From contig CM039182.1 of NCBI GenBank assembly GCA_008360975.2, positions 83,731,405 through 83,795,404 on the forward strand: a stretch of 64,000 nt of DNA, given 5' to 3'. Source of the DNA: Lichenostomus cassidix. Taxonomy: Eukaryota > Chordata > Aves > Passeriformes > Meliphagidae. Of this stretch, positions 1-13,100 are shown in pieces (within the stretch, counting starts at the first letter, position 1; each line of letters begins with the position of its first letter). Position numbers and translations under genes: made by a program. The notes beneath the pieces are model-generated. The model saw only the letters and a program-made list of their open reading frames with translations, ran no database searches and was not told the DNA's origin.

Positions 1-840
1 TGTAAATATCAACATCTATTTTCATTACAATTGTCACTACATTCATTCATCCATGGCAGCACTGCTCATAAACATATTTGACAACATCCCTTTCAATTTC
101 AGCTAAGCACTGGGAGTAGCCTTGTACCAAACACTGCTGGAGGGAATTCGTCTTTCTGCTTGCATCTGTTGCTGAACCGAATAAAGTTCTGAGCTCTTCA
201 TTGAGTAAAGACTAGTTACTGGTAACTTCAGGTGAAAAAAGACTGTTTCTGACTACAGACTGTGAACTAGAAATGTAACAATAAGAATGCACCATGCATA
301 TACATGCTGATAGAAATCCTGCTGTAACATTCGGGAGTTATCTTAGCCCTGCATTCAAATTCAGAATTGGTGTAGAAGAGAGTACCTTAATAAGAATTGT
401 ATCAACCCTGCTAAATTAACCATTAGCTGAAAAATCAGTGTATTTCTCTGAAAAACATGATTTTGCATGTCTTTATGATGAAGCATGGCATCAGAGGGTA
501 ATTTAATCAAGGCATTCCTCAAGTCTCCGTCCTGAAAATAGTCTGATTTAATGTTTTCTTCAAAGAGAGATGTACAAAACTATAAGAACACTGGTGACAT
601 TTTTTATACTTAAAGATTTGATAAGCATCATCCATAGTAGGAAAAATCAGGATATTTATACAGATTAACTAGATAACTTCCATGGTTGTAATAGCAGAAG
701 CAGAAAAACTTTTTCCTGTCAAACTTCAATAACATGAGGTTGAAGGCTAATAAAAGTAATTTCTCATTAAATTTGGGGATTTGTAGCTAGGAATATGTTA
801 TGCATGGGAGACAGGACTTTTATGAGTTTCTACTGTTTGC
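1..840. other. AT-rich DNA, no gene seen
   Basis: Frequent stops in all frames, no recognisable repeat family and no convincing exon. Nothing here can be assigned from sequence alone. Confidence 0.5.
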
Positions 841-844
841 TCAG

Positions 845-1110
845 GCTTCTAGCAACTGGCAGGAACTTTTATTGGGGTGGCTAGCACCCCAAGACGGTCG
901 CATTCACAAGGTCCTTTCATAATGGCCAATTAAGTCTAATATGATATAAATTACCATTTATTAGACACGGGAAATGACAGACATAAAAACTTAGGACAAA
1001 CTACATACTTACACAGGAATAGCATAATTGCAAAGTACAGATAACTAAAACTTAGTTATTAGTTATTAAACTGCAATTATGAAAAGGTGCTTATTAACAG
1101 CTAGCAAGAT
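845..1110 (-). mobile_element. Possible LTR fragment (antisense)
   Basis: Read on the minus strand, this block has two AATAAA signals (plus-strand TTTATT at 957-962 and 868-873) separated by a stretch with CpGs that is unlike the surrounding AT-rich DNA. The order, an AT-rich part, a GC-richer R-like part with a short inverted repeat (GGGGTGCTAGCCACCCC), then AATAAA, resembles the U3/R end of an avian endogenous retrovirus LTR. I could not find clear TG...CA ends or a target-site duplication. It could instead be another repeat or a polyadenylation region. Confidence 0.3.
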
Positions 1111-4100
1111 TAACTTAGGAACTAAATGTATCTTACCAGACAATTGGTGGTGAAATATACTTTGGAATCCTTTCACCCAGTTCCCAGAAAAGTAACCACA
1201 GAATCTGCATCCAGACTCTGGGAAGAAGCTCCTTGCACATATTCAGAGTGTGTATAGGAAACCTCTGCCTCTGCAATATTTTCATAAGTTTTTATAGTAT
1301 AAAAGTATGCTTTTTGGTCACATATTCATTTCTTTGTTTCTCCTTTCACATCCTCTTTTCATACCAAAATATGAATTCAAGGTTAGAGGTCTCAGACATT
1401 TGGGTGCCATGAGGTAACCTCCTGCTGGTCTTCTGAGCCCACTGGAGTTATCTGTGTTCTGCCAAGAAGCAGAAGGAGATAGGGAAGGGGAAGGACATCC
1501 TGCCACAGAGTAGCAGTAAAGGATATTGTGCATACACTAGCTGATCAAAGGATGAAGCCAATTCCCATGTAATCCTACAAGAGGAAGATAAATTAGGAAT
1601 AAATTTATGACATTGTATTTATTACTGGCATTTTTATATTCTATACAATTCTTATAATTCCTATAGAAAGAATTCAAAACTAAAGTCATGATTGCTTACA
1701 GAAAAGACTGCCAGTAGGTTATACCCGTACTGCACTTGCTGTACTTAGTCACAATAATAAAACTAAGCATTTAACAGTATATCAGGAGCATAGAGTCAAA
1801 ATGGACAAATGTGTTTCATTTTGAAAAAAAGATAATGGAAAGAATATATCCTCTAAAACTTTTGCACACAGTGGGTAGTGTCTGTGGAAGCATATCAACC
1901 TGCATATGTGAGAGTGGAGGCCACAGCTAGGTTTTTGTAGAAAAACTCTGCTAGCAATATCAAACATTAACCTCTTAACAATCTTATTTTCTGAGGTGTA
2001 ACCCTTATCTGAAGAATATAGATACCTTCATCTATTATGTTCACCTGCTCACTTTTCTTTCTGCAGATAAGAACTGTGAGTGAGGTTACAAAGTATTTTA
2101 AGCTTCTTGAACTTGTAATTGTCTGGATCCCTTTGGGAATCTTGTCTGAAACTCTGGCCTTGACAGTTTGAAAGGTGCACAGTGTACTGAGATTTGATAA
2201 GCATTTCAAAAGTGAACATTGATCCAGTATTTTAAGCAGTTTTCCCACTTATTTAGAATGACCTACATGTACCTATGGGTGCAATGGCTTGACTGTTAAT
2301 TGATTTAGGGAAGAAAAATTGCTCCTTAAAGAAAACTAAAAATAGATAAAAAGAATAGTGATTAGGTACTGCATGGAATCCCAGTCTACTGCTAATTGAA
2401 AAAGAAATTAATCTAACTGAAAGACTTTTCCTTGGCATTTTATTGGATTCTGAATTCTTACAGTGTGCAATACATGGAATAATTAACAACATCTCTCAGC
2501 TGGTGAGAGAGGAAGGAAACAGTCCTTCAGTTTGATCCCAGGACACTTAATTCACAAGCAGGATTCCCCAGTTGTCCCCTCACATATAATTCTTTTTTGT
2601 AATTAACCTACTGCTTAATTAACAGAGCTTAGCAAATAGCTGTCAATGAATAATTTATTTGATGCATTTAGCCTTTTTTTTACCTTTTCATAAACTGAAT
2701 CAGAAGAGACTGGAAATCTTCCAAGATGTATTTTATTAGTTAATGTTTACAGACAACTTTAGTAAATAATTCTTGGTTTGTGGTTAATATTACTTAAGTA
2801 AATGCTAGTATTTCTAATAGCTTATGTATCTGCTTTAACCAGTTTATTAATTTTTATTACATAAGTGACCATATTGTATATAGGTAAAATCAACAGACTG
2901 ATAATTTTGTGTTTTTTACTCAGTTGTAATATTCATAGTACATAATTCAAACTGTCTTGTGATTAGATCACCAATTAAGTGAGAAGAAGCAAAATATGAA
3001 ATAATGATCACAGTAACTAGGCAAAAATTCTGAGCTATTAACTGTCAATTAATTTAAAATATACAATGTAACACACACTATCTATACATGCACTTGTTTT
3101 TTATTTGAAAGCAGATGTGGGACCATCAACATGATATAAAACACTTTTTAATCTCTTTTGTTTTGTCTTTGATCTGAAAAGTTTTTTACCCTTGAGCTCA
3201 GTAATATATATTATCACTGCATCCAAAGCCCACTGAAGTGTTTGACAAAATGTCCACTGGCTTCAGTACTGTTTGGCTCACACTGTTAAATTAGAAATGT
3301 TATCTTCTTGATTTAGAGGCGGGGGAAAGACATATTCTCACAATATAGAACACAGTAATAGTGAATAGATATGTGACTTCAACAAGACTGCACTTTGATC
3401 CTGTATTTATGACTCACTTCCTACTTCCTCTCGAAACTGTAGATGAAAATTCATTCTCTCTCCAGGTGCTGAGTCAGTGCCCAGTGTTCAGGACTCCATG
3501 GGAGACTGTTTATGCCTGAAGATGTCATTGAATTGTGCCCAAACCACATGTTCAGCAGGAGAAGTGAAGATTGTTAAGCCTCTGAACTATTACAAGAGAA
3601 ACCCCAAATTTGTCCTACAGCAAGGTGGATGGGAAACCAAGAAGCAGAGATGCCTGCCTTACTTATTTGCAGTATTCTTAGGGGAAGCGTTTGGGAATAC
3701 ATTGCCCTGGGAAGGCATCCAGGTCAGAAAGTTAATGTAAAATGTGGTCTGGTTATCAGTCTGTTAAGATGTTTAATGCTTCTCTTTGATTATGGAGAAA
3801 CCTTTGATCTATATTGAATTGCTTGCTTTTGGAATATAAGGGGTAATTGTTTTAGAAAGCAGATGAGATAAAACACACAGAGGGTAAGCAGTGGAAGTGT
3901 CATTATTAGGGAAAATTCCTTAATTAGCATTTTGTTCCAGAAGGAAGGAAGGAATGAAAAACTCTTCTGAATCCCTTTTAGGATTCTCATAAATAGCAAG
4001 AATAGGTAAAAATATACAAACTTTGGGGTAATTGAGAAGTCATCAGATAAGTACTTCAGTATCCATGGGGTGCAGATATGCTAAGTTAGAAATACGGCTG

Positions 4101-7100
4101 AGGTCTGATTTTTTAAGGAGAAATCATGCTGTAATCTGAGCTTTTTGAATCATAATTAATTTTTCCTGAGTTATTTTATGACTCATCTGTCTTGGTTGAA
4201 GATGGAAATTATGTGAAGTATGAGTCAGAATTTTCTATTGTATAGTTTTTGTCAGATCTTTCAGCTGCAATGGGTTTGCTCTGGAAAAACAATTAAATCT
4301 TTTAAATCCATAACTGATGTGATTATTAATTATACAGCTCCATGATAGAGCTACATCTGTTTGGGTTTGCCTGTCAGATGTATTTTCCTTGCAGAAGAAT
4401 AGGAACTTGATGATTTGTCTGCTCTAGGCACCTACCAAATGTCATGTGTTCTGAGAGAAAGACCACCCTGTGCATGCAGAACAACTTAAAACCCTGTGTT
4501 GTGGGAGGCTGATTCTTCCATACACATTACATTGTAATTCAAATATATCAGAATCAATGACACAGTGCCATTTTCTCATATCTATAGCTCTAATTTCAAC
4601 AATGTTTTATGCAAAAGTTCCCCAGAAATACTTGTCATTTTTTTATACATTGACATATCTAAAATCTAGAGGCACCAAAGCTTTTGTTGATAGCTTTCCC
4701 TGTGCATCCTGTCATGCGCTGGTCATGCCCTGATAAGAGAATCTCTCTTTCTCTTGGAAGAATAATTTTTTTCATTTGTATCTGTTCTAGGTGCTACAAA
4801 CCAAACCTGGTTTTATACTGGAGCTAGTTCCTAGCAAAGAGATGAGGATACCTGCAAGTTTCTTATACAATCCTTTAAACATAGCTGCATTTCCCTGCTA
4901 CTGTTACAGCAGAGATCTGATGGATGCATTTATTCTCTATTCCTCTGTGCACATAGGTATCCTATTGCTTCAAGTTAAATGCTGGGAATCTTTACCACTT
5001 ACATAAAATTATGTTCCTCTTCATGCCAAGAAGCAGTGTTGTTTTCACCTAAATGATTAATTCTTCCTCAAACATGACTGAGAATCACACAGGAAGATTA
5101 CCTGCAGGTTCCAAACTTGTGTGCCTCCTCACAGCTTTGACTCTCTTGAGCTTGGCTTTGCCTGTGATAAATGATTGTGCTGTTTTATCCAACACTGTGG
5201 TTTGAGAGCTCATTAGCAGGAGGGAATCTAATTCACTTCTTTCTACTTTAGCTATTCTTCTACCTTCCTGAGGAATATGCTCCCTGCCAGTGTATAAACA
5301 ACCCTAGGGAGGTCCCTTAGTCCTGTCCCATGTTCCTGGATTAAGATGTTATTGCTTATATAATTAAAAATTAACATTAAAATGTAATAGGTTCAAATAC
5401 CCTAAAGAACAAGAAGATGACTAGACCTCAGATTTGTTACCGACAGATGTTTACTATGAACTTTGTGTTAACTATGAAGCTGCTTAGGAAATCATTTAAT
5501 TTCCCTGCTGGGTCTGGAATGTATGAAGTGGGGCATACATTGAGACCTAAGAGCTCAGAATCATGATACCTTACCTGAGCTAAGTGCCTTTTTGCAACCC
5601 ACACCCTGGTAAGGTTTTTATGCCTTTGAACACATTTTGCATATTTCTCAAGCCAGTTTTTCCTCTAGGCATTTAACTGGCTCCCCATTTAGTTCCTTGA
5701 TCCCGTTTGACACCTGCAAATCTTCCTCTCTGTTACACAGAGAACCACATTGCAGACCCGGAGGCTGGGCTCGCAGCTTGGTGTTTTAAAGATGCAATAT
5801 TCTGTATTGAACCCCTCAGCTTTCGGCAGAACTATCCCAGCGGCTGTGTTTTGTGTCTGTATCATTACTCCACAGCAGTTGTTCAGCACAGTATTTTCCC
5901 AGTGCTGGGATTTCATACTACATTAATAATGCACTTTGCAGGAGGTGCCAAGTAGCAGGGAGTCCTAAATGCATATCCCCAGTCCAAATTCACTTCCAAA
6001 ATTGTCCAAAAGCCCTCCCACGACACTTAGATGCCCCCAGAAGAGTACTGCACTCCTTTCTTCAACTCAGAACCCTAATGTGTGATATTCTGCATATTGC
6101 CATGCATGGTGCCTGTCACAGTTAAAAGGAGAGGGGATGGACTATTTTAGTGCTGGATATTTGATATCACCCACAACATGGCTGGGGGCATGACTTTTCA
6201 TCAGGAAAAGCCAGGGCACCTGACCAAAAGTGCACCATTTCTTTTTACCTCGCTTGCTCCAGTGGAGGCACCTGCATATCCTGTCCCCTGCTCCCCACCA
6301 GACCCCTCTCCTGTTCCTCCAGGACACCACAAACTCACTCCCAGCACAGCAGATTGGTAGTAGCTGAATGCATCAGAGAGAAAACCACTCTCTTTTGTGC
6401 AATCTTTTATTAATATCATTGTGTTTATTGCAATTTCTTCAGTAAACTGTGATTCCAATTTTTAATTTCTCTCAGTATTTTTTCCTCCACTATCAAGAGG
6501 GGGAGGCTTGAGTGGTCTTAATTTTCCTGCTGATTTTTAAAATCAGCACAGTGTCCTAAAAGACTTGCAGTCATTTCCTATTTCTGACATGTAGCCACAA
6601 GCCACAGGAGCAAGTAGAATAAGAAGCAGACAGAGATTGAGGAAAAGTGGATAGAAAGGGAGAGAATTTGAAATCTAAAGTAATCAGATGCATTTTATTA
6701 TTTTTGCCACGGAGTCCTCTGAATTTGACAACAAAATATACTAGACTTTTGAATTGATGAGATCCTTTGGAAATTACATGTAAACTCAGGGTATTGAAAT
6801 TAATTTAAAATTTGGTTGCAAATGTAGGAGAAATTAATATGTTAATTAATACTATTGGTGCTAATATAGGCATCCCTTTCTGCAAGAGAAATAAACAACC
6901 ATTTTCTTTTCAATCACAATTTTAAAAAGACAGAAGAATTTAGTGAAAGAAGATGATAGTGGTGGAACATTACTAGGCGGGATTTTATATTCAAAAGGAT
7001 TTCAAAGGTAAATTCTCTAAAGCAGGCAGTAGCCCTGAGACATGTAGAGCTAAATTTTTTGAAACCTGCACATAGTTTAAGGATTGTCAGAAAACAAGTT

Positions 7101-7937
7101 TTTTCTCAACTCCATTTAAAGAATAGACCCTTCTGTAAACCTTCTATGAAAGAAGAAAATAAGGACAATTTTGTGGTAAGTACTTCTTAAAGACATCCAT
7201 ATTTATGTGTTTTGGTCTGGAAATCAATGTTCTCTTGCTTTTCCTTGAAGAGACATCACTAATCAAAAGAACATGCATACCAAATGATAGTGTTTTGTGA
7301 ACCATTTACATATATAAAAATGGAGCTGTGTGCAGTAGCACATTTTATAATAATCCTAAAATTAATATTTTCAACTAGATCTCATTACAAAAGACACAAA
7401 TTACCAGTGTTTTATTTTCTAAGCATTTTTAACCTTCTCTTGGTCCCTGGGTGTTTTGAAACAAACATGGAGTTCTAGTCAATGCACATACCATATTTTA
7501 CCTGCACTCCACCTATGTTTCAATACGCACATATACCTTCTGAAATTCTTACTGTGGGAAGGAGAGATAAGAGGAATGAATGAGGCTGAAACTATCTTTG
7601 CAGTACTTGGACATTCCAGGATTTCAGCCATTGTCATCTGAGTCTTCATCTCTAATTGATGTTTATATCTGCTATTCTGTCCCAAAGAACCATTGGACAG
7701 TGGTGGTGACACTCAGGCTGGGGAATGCTAGGGTAGCCAATAAAAATCAGTAGTGGAGGACGTAATGGAGGTCACTGAAGTTAGATATCTCACTGATGTT
7801 TTTAGTAGCAGGCATGGATAGCAGGGTAGGAATTGTTCCCAAGGGAGTCCAGAAAGGTGATCCTCATGATTGGCTTAATTCTGCAGGCTGTGGTTAATGG
7901 TTGGAACAAGGAAGTAAGGGAAGCTGGAGATAGCAAT
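1111..7937. other. Non-coding AT-rich DNA with no supported gene
   Basis: Short open frames occur at 3477-3740 (+), 5707-5955 (+) and 6178-6360 (+), but none has convincing exon borders on both sides or a recognisable product. The stretch at about 5690-6360 is richer in GC than its flanks and could be a conserved non-coding element or an old repeat. Nothing else stands out. Confidence 0.45.
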
Positions 7938-8340
7938 AGTTCAGTTGACGCCTAAAATGCTGGTAAAAATTGAGACGCAGACCCGCATTATAGGAAAAGG
8001 GTATTACCTTGGTTTAATAGGATTCCAGGTGCACCACGACGAAAAGGAGAGACAATATCACGCGTATAGAATTTATGGACTTCATAGATTAGCATACCTA
8101 TCTAAAATTCCCCAATAAGAAGCCTCACAAATGAAGTAATTGCTCCCTTACTCAAATTACCTCCCTTAAAAAAGGCTACAACTTATTTTACAAAAACATG
8201 TCCCTGTGATGGGGCTCTTTCAAGGTTGGTGCCTCATGTTCTTGAGATTGTGGAGATTGTTTCATCTTCTCCAAAGAATTCTGAACAAGGCTAGAGTACA
8301 AGGGTTACAAACATGTGGGGCTAAGATACAGGGAGTAAAA
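7938..8340 (-). mobile_element. Probable solo LTR of an avian endogenous retrovirus (antisense)
   Basis: On the minus strand this reads like the U3-R-U5 end of an avian LTR: a segment with the motif TTATTGGGGAATTTTAGAT, a TATA-like CATAAATT near 8070, a CpG-bearing R-like segment (TACGCGTG, TTTTCGTCGTGGTGCACC), a GGTCTGCGTCTC motif and an end near GGCGTCAACTG at the low-coordinate side. It contrasts with the flanks in CpG content. No gag, pol or env remains were seen beside it, so a solo LTR is the simplest reading. The exact high-coordinate boundary is uncertain, and the family assignment rests on general resemblance only. Confidence 0.45.
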
Positions 8341-10001
8341 AGTACAGGATGGGAAAGGGTAAAAAGTATATAAAAAGAGTATAAAAGTATAATGAAAAGG
8401 GAAAAAAACCCATCAGGCATCCCAGTCAGTTCTTTGCATGATCTTCCACTGTAAACATGGGTCAGTCTTCACATCCTGCTTGGGTCCTGGTCTAGAGAAG
8501 ATCCTGAAAACCAGAGACCTTGACCAGAAAATCTCCTAGCTAGAGTTCTGAGTTTGGACAGCATGGTGTGTAGCAAAGAAAATGGATTTGCATGAGTGTT
8601 CCCTGATTTCATTAAAAACTGCTTTACTTCTCTTAGAAAGGTAAGTTGGTTTTACCTCTTTGTCATGAAACTCTTAAGTTATAAGCAACTAAATTTAATT
8701 ACCAGCCCACAAAATTTTATTAATCATTTAATTTCAGCATTTGACCCTAAACTAGGAAACATAAAAGGGAAAGTTAATTTCACTTCTTTCTGGCTTTCCA
8801 AAACAAGAAGAGTTTACTTTAAAAGCTTCCAAAAAGGGTGACTGAGTAATCTTGGTTTATTACAAAATTTTTGTACATAATATATTTTATTTGCTATGAA
8901 GTTAAATGTTAACTCTTTTGTGTGGACTCAGCTGGACCATAGGTTGTATCTTACTGATGGCAAGGTTATTTTTTCATTTATTACGTGTATTCTGAGATAT
9001 TTTCTTACAGGTGTGATAAGCTCTCTGAAACAAAACTAATTGTAATATAGCTAAAAAAAAATTGGCACTCTTATGCCTAAATATTGTCATTAGGATCACC
9101 TGCACCTCAGTTTACATTCTTCAGAAAAACTCACAGAATGTACTGACTAATTAACAGAAGAAATAGTACTAGATAATTTTATGACTAAATTCAGCAACTG
9201 TATCTGACAAAAGAAAAAAAAAATCAAACAAACTTCAAAACATGAAATTTGTACCTCTAATATAGTAGATTCTAATACACAAAGTTCAGTAGATACCATC
9301 TGGAACATTTGTTGTCTTTGGATTTAAAGCAGTGGGTTTTCAGAGACCTATTGACAGTTTGTGAAAGTGCTGAAAATTCAGCTTGGAGGGGTACACTGGG
9401 ATCATGAACATAGTTGTTTATGGCTTCTTCCTTCAGCAATTTCATCCATAAACTTTACCTGTTGTTCAGTTATATAGGCACCAGGGGTCTTGAAAGACTA
9501 TATATAAATATTGGTGAGAGAATTGGACAGACATATTAAAAGTAACTTCTTGGTTTGAAAATGGGTAAAAGTTAAAGCAAAGTGTTTCATGCAATCCAGT
9601 GAGAAATTCATGATGAAAATGAATAGTTCTTTTGGTGCTTTTGGAAAATAAAATAGATAATCCTCTTAAACATCATGGAAAGGACCTAAGGAACTGGAAA
9701 AGGCTTGGAAACCTCCTCTTCATTAGAAATGTATCTCATGTGATATTAGTTGGATTATGTTCATTTTGAGAGAAAAAAGGTGTGTTAAAAAGGGTCATGA
9801 AATATGGAAAAGCCTTTTAGATCTTTCATTCTGGTAGGATTTAATTTTGAAAATCTGATAAGTTTTCTTAGTTTATGCAACCAAAAAACATACAAATGCC
9901 TTCTTTTCTTGCCAAGTTTCTCAAAACTATTTCTGATTGAGTAAACCATGTGGTATATCAGAAAACAAAGTTTTGTAACATAAATTTTATCTGGCTTGCA
10001 G
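8341..10001. other. AT-rich DNA, no gene seen
   Basis: The stretch at 8341-8415 is A-rich with repeated AAAAGTATA-like words and may still belong to the adjacent LTR. The rest shows no supported gene or repeat. Confidence 0.45.
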
Positions 10002-10128
10002 ATTGAGGTTTTTGACTGAAAAACAAGTTATAACAACATTGTATTCTGGTGATAATAATGATGATGGAGAATGGGTAGATGATTTCACTGTGGCTGTTGC
10101 TGACAACTGTAAATTTCCTTCATTTCAG
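10002..10128 (+). CDS. Candidate internal coding exon, unknown protein
   Basis: This 127-base block is preceded by a good acceptor (TTTTATCTGGCTTGCAG) and followed by a strong donor (CAG then GTAAGC). One frame is open throughout: one base completes a codon, then 42 codons run exactly to the donor (phase 0 exit). The peptide begins LRFLTEKQVITTLYSG, has an acidic centre (DNNDDGEWVDDF) and ends NCKFPSFQ, and its codons look more ordinary than the AT-rich flanks. I do not recognise the family. No partner exon could be found in the window, so it could be a coding exon of a gene with very long introns, an exon of a non-coding RNA, or chance. Confidence 0.33.
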
Positions 10129-13100
10129 GTAAGCTGCCAAACCTCTTTTGTTGAGTCTCAAAATAACCAATTGAATACACAAATTTCTGAAAGGAATTCA
10201 AAGCCCTTAAGGGTCCTAGGTCCAAAGAAAGTGCTCTGCATATGATGAATATAACTGAACTCCTCCACTAACTGGAGTGACTTTTAGGTACTGTCTTCAC
10301 AACCCGTCTGAGATGTGTATTTGGATTTTGCTGAATGATTCACATTGAACTATAGATGATATTTGCTGGACACAGGTGCTTGCTATCCCTATGAAATCAC
10401 ACTGCATCTCACCTGCCTCTGCTATTTATCAACTCATTCTTTATGATAAGAAAGCTGATATAAGACTCCATGAGCTTCATCTTCAGTACTCTGCTCTGTC
10501 TCTCTTCCCTAGGCTACCTCTGGGACTGAGTGTCCTGGCAGTCTGATGGTGTTGAGCTTTCCTAGATCTAAGGCAATTCGTAGACACAAAATCTCTGCCT
10601 TATGGCCTGTTTTCTGTTCATTGCTGGTCTTTACACTCTGTCTTTTAAAAGTGTAGGGAGGTAAATAAGAGTACCGGCCTCTTTGTAGCTGTGTGCAGTG
10701 TGTAGCTAGGAAACTGATAAGAGCACAGACACAGATTTTCTGTCCATAGATAGCAATCAAATTTCCATCCTTTCTTGAAATACTTTATTTCAGGCCCATT
10801 TCAGTCTAAACAATTCCTGCCACAAAAATAAATCAAGAGCAATTCTGCTCCTATCATTCTGTCCAAATGCTGCCCTCAGCTTGCTATGACTCAATGCTTT
10901 TACTCTCGATATACCCTGAAAGTGGGTAGAATACAACAATCCTTTTTCTGCTTATGTTGACTTGCAAGAGCACTGCTTTCTAGGCTGGGATGTTAACCAT
11001 CCAATTTACATTTTGTTTCTCAGCCTGTTAATAACACCTATTTTCTGGGTCTAGGAAAAAGTACGTGTTTTTCTAAGAACTACAATGAGAGCAGCGGTGT
11101 GAATGTCAAACAGATGTAATAGATCTTTGTTTAAAACTCCCACCAGAAACCTTAGGAATCTTAAATTATTTGGGTTATTAATTTACTTAATGGGTTTGCT
11201 ATTCTAATCTTGGGTCAACAAATATTTCTGTCTTGCAGGAAATCTCAGAGCAGGATAATTGTTCTCAACTGCTGAATTTTAATTAATATTAGCTTACATG
11301 TGAAACAAATCTCTATTTTATTGCATAGAAACATGTATTTTGAAAGTGTTGTCGTTCCAATTCAACCTGTTGATGAGTGAAAGAGAGTTTCCTTAAAGGA
11401 CCTATTCAGTGCACCTATTTGTGCATTTAGGGCATTTTTTTCCTCTTTCACTGATACACAGACAATGATTTATGCACTGTGTTTTAGAGCATTTATAAAT
11501 GATGACATGAGACGGGAGACTTAAGAGGAGCAGGTGTTCAAGCTCTTAAAGCTGTTGGAATGGATATGCACATAGATCTTTCTTGGAAAAAGGGACTCTG
11601 GGAGTTATAAAACTAGACCTGTTCAGGCTTGGGACTACCTGCTCTTCTATAAGGTTCAGTAAACTGACAAGGAACCTGCCAAACTTGTCAAGTGTGCTGT
11701 GCCTCAAAGGCAGTCAGAAAGCATTTTTTAATTGCCCACAAGGGTATTTAGAGGGTTGAATAGATTAGGAAAGCAAGTTTTCTTATTATACCATAAAATG
11801 ACACAAAAAATACATGCTGTCTCTCCTTATCTCAGTGTTTCTTGCTTGCTTGCTCACTCTCCTGCATACACACACATACACACACAAGAATATAAATATC
11901 ATATTCAAACCATAGGAAAAGGTGCTGTGGAAGTTAACATGTCCAAAAAACTATAAAAGCACATTAGAATGAACTTAGAAAATTGCAATTTTTTTTTTTT
12001 TTGGTAGAAATTATTTTATGCTGGAAATGAATGTTTAGTTAGATATTTGAGTCAAAGATTCAAATGGTTGCCATTCCTTGGCTTACACAGTAAGAGATGT
12101 GGCTGACAGTTCTGCTTTAGAAACCATCACCCTGGTGAAAGAGCCTGAGGCCATCACCTACACAAATGACATTGCATTGACAATGACATTCCTGTAGGCT
12201 GGGAAAATAGATGGTTGACACTGGGTGTTACAGGTACCCAGTGCTCCAACTCTGTTATTTCACCTACTGGGAGACAATAAATATTTTCTCTTTTTATCAA
12301 AATGGTACAATTTGATAAATATTATGAACTACTAACAAACTTTATGAGTCCAGTGCTAAGTTGTTTTGAATATTTGTAGTAGTTAGGAATTTATGCATAT
12401 ACCTGATGCTGTAGATATTTTATTGTATGGTGATACAGAAGGTTAATTTAGTAATTTAAATAAGCAAGTGAAAATGTTTGGCCATAACATTAGCACAGAA
12501 AAAAAACCCCTATTTCATAAGGCTTCCCAGATTCAGCAGTTGTTTACAAAAGTCAGCTACTTTAGACATGGGTTTCTAAGCACTTTCATAAAAACTTGAG
12601 CTTGAGAATCTAAATTAGTCCTTCAAGATATGACTTCATTTGGAATTAAAGTTAAGTGTTTGATTTTTTATTCTTAGTTTGTTCAAAAATTATATCAGAG
12701 TAAAAAGATAGGAGAATATTAAACCATTTTAGACATACCTAAGCAACAGCTTTATACCACTTCAGTAGAAACATGTAAGTAAGGTGGTAGACTATTACCA
12801 CTTCTACATGGATTACTAAAATGCTTCCCAAAGAGTGATTGAATCTACTCTGGAAGAATTCTTTCACAGTTTGAAAGAGGTTATTGAAAATTGTTTCAAT
12901 AAAAAAGCTGCATGAAGTCGTCACTCTTTTATCATTTAAGTCCATTGAGACCTAGAGCTACCATGGGCAAATAATGCAACTTTCAGGAAGTACAGCACCA
13001 AAAGAAAGTGAATTAGAGACTAAGAGCTTGGAGACTCTGAAGGGCAACTGTAATTTGTGTCTGGATGCAACGAGTTGATAAAAATAATTCAGTTGGCATT

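Noticed and set aside
3477..3740. 87-codon open frame after a TCTCTCTCCAG acceptor-like word
   Set aside because: The acceptor-like site is good, but the frame has no convincing donor and no recognisable peptide, so it was left out.
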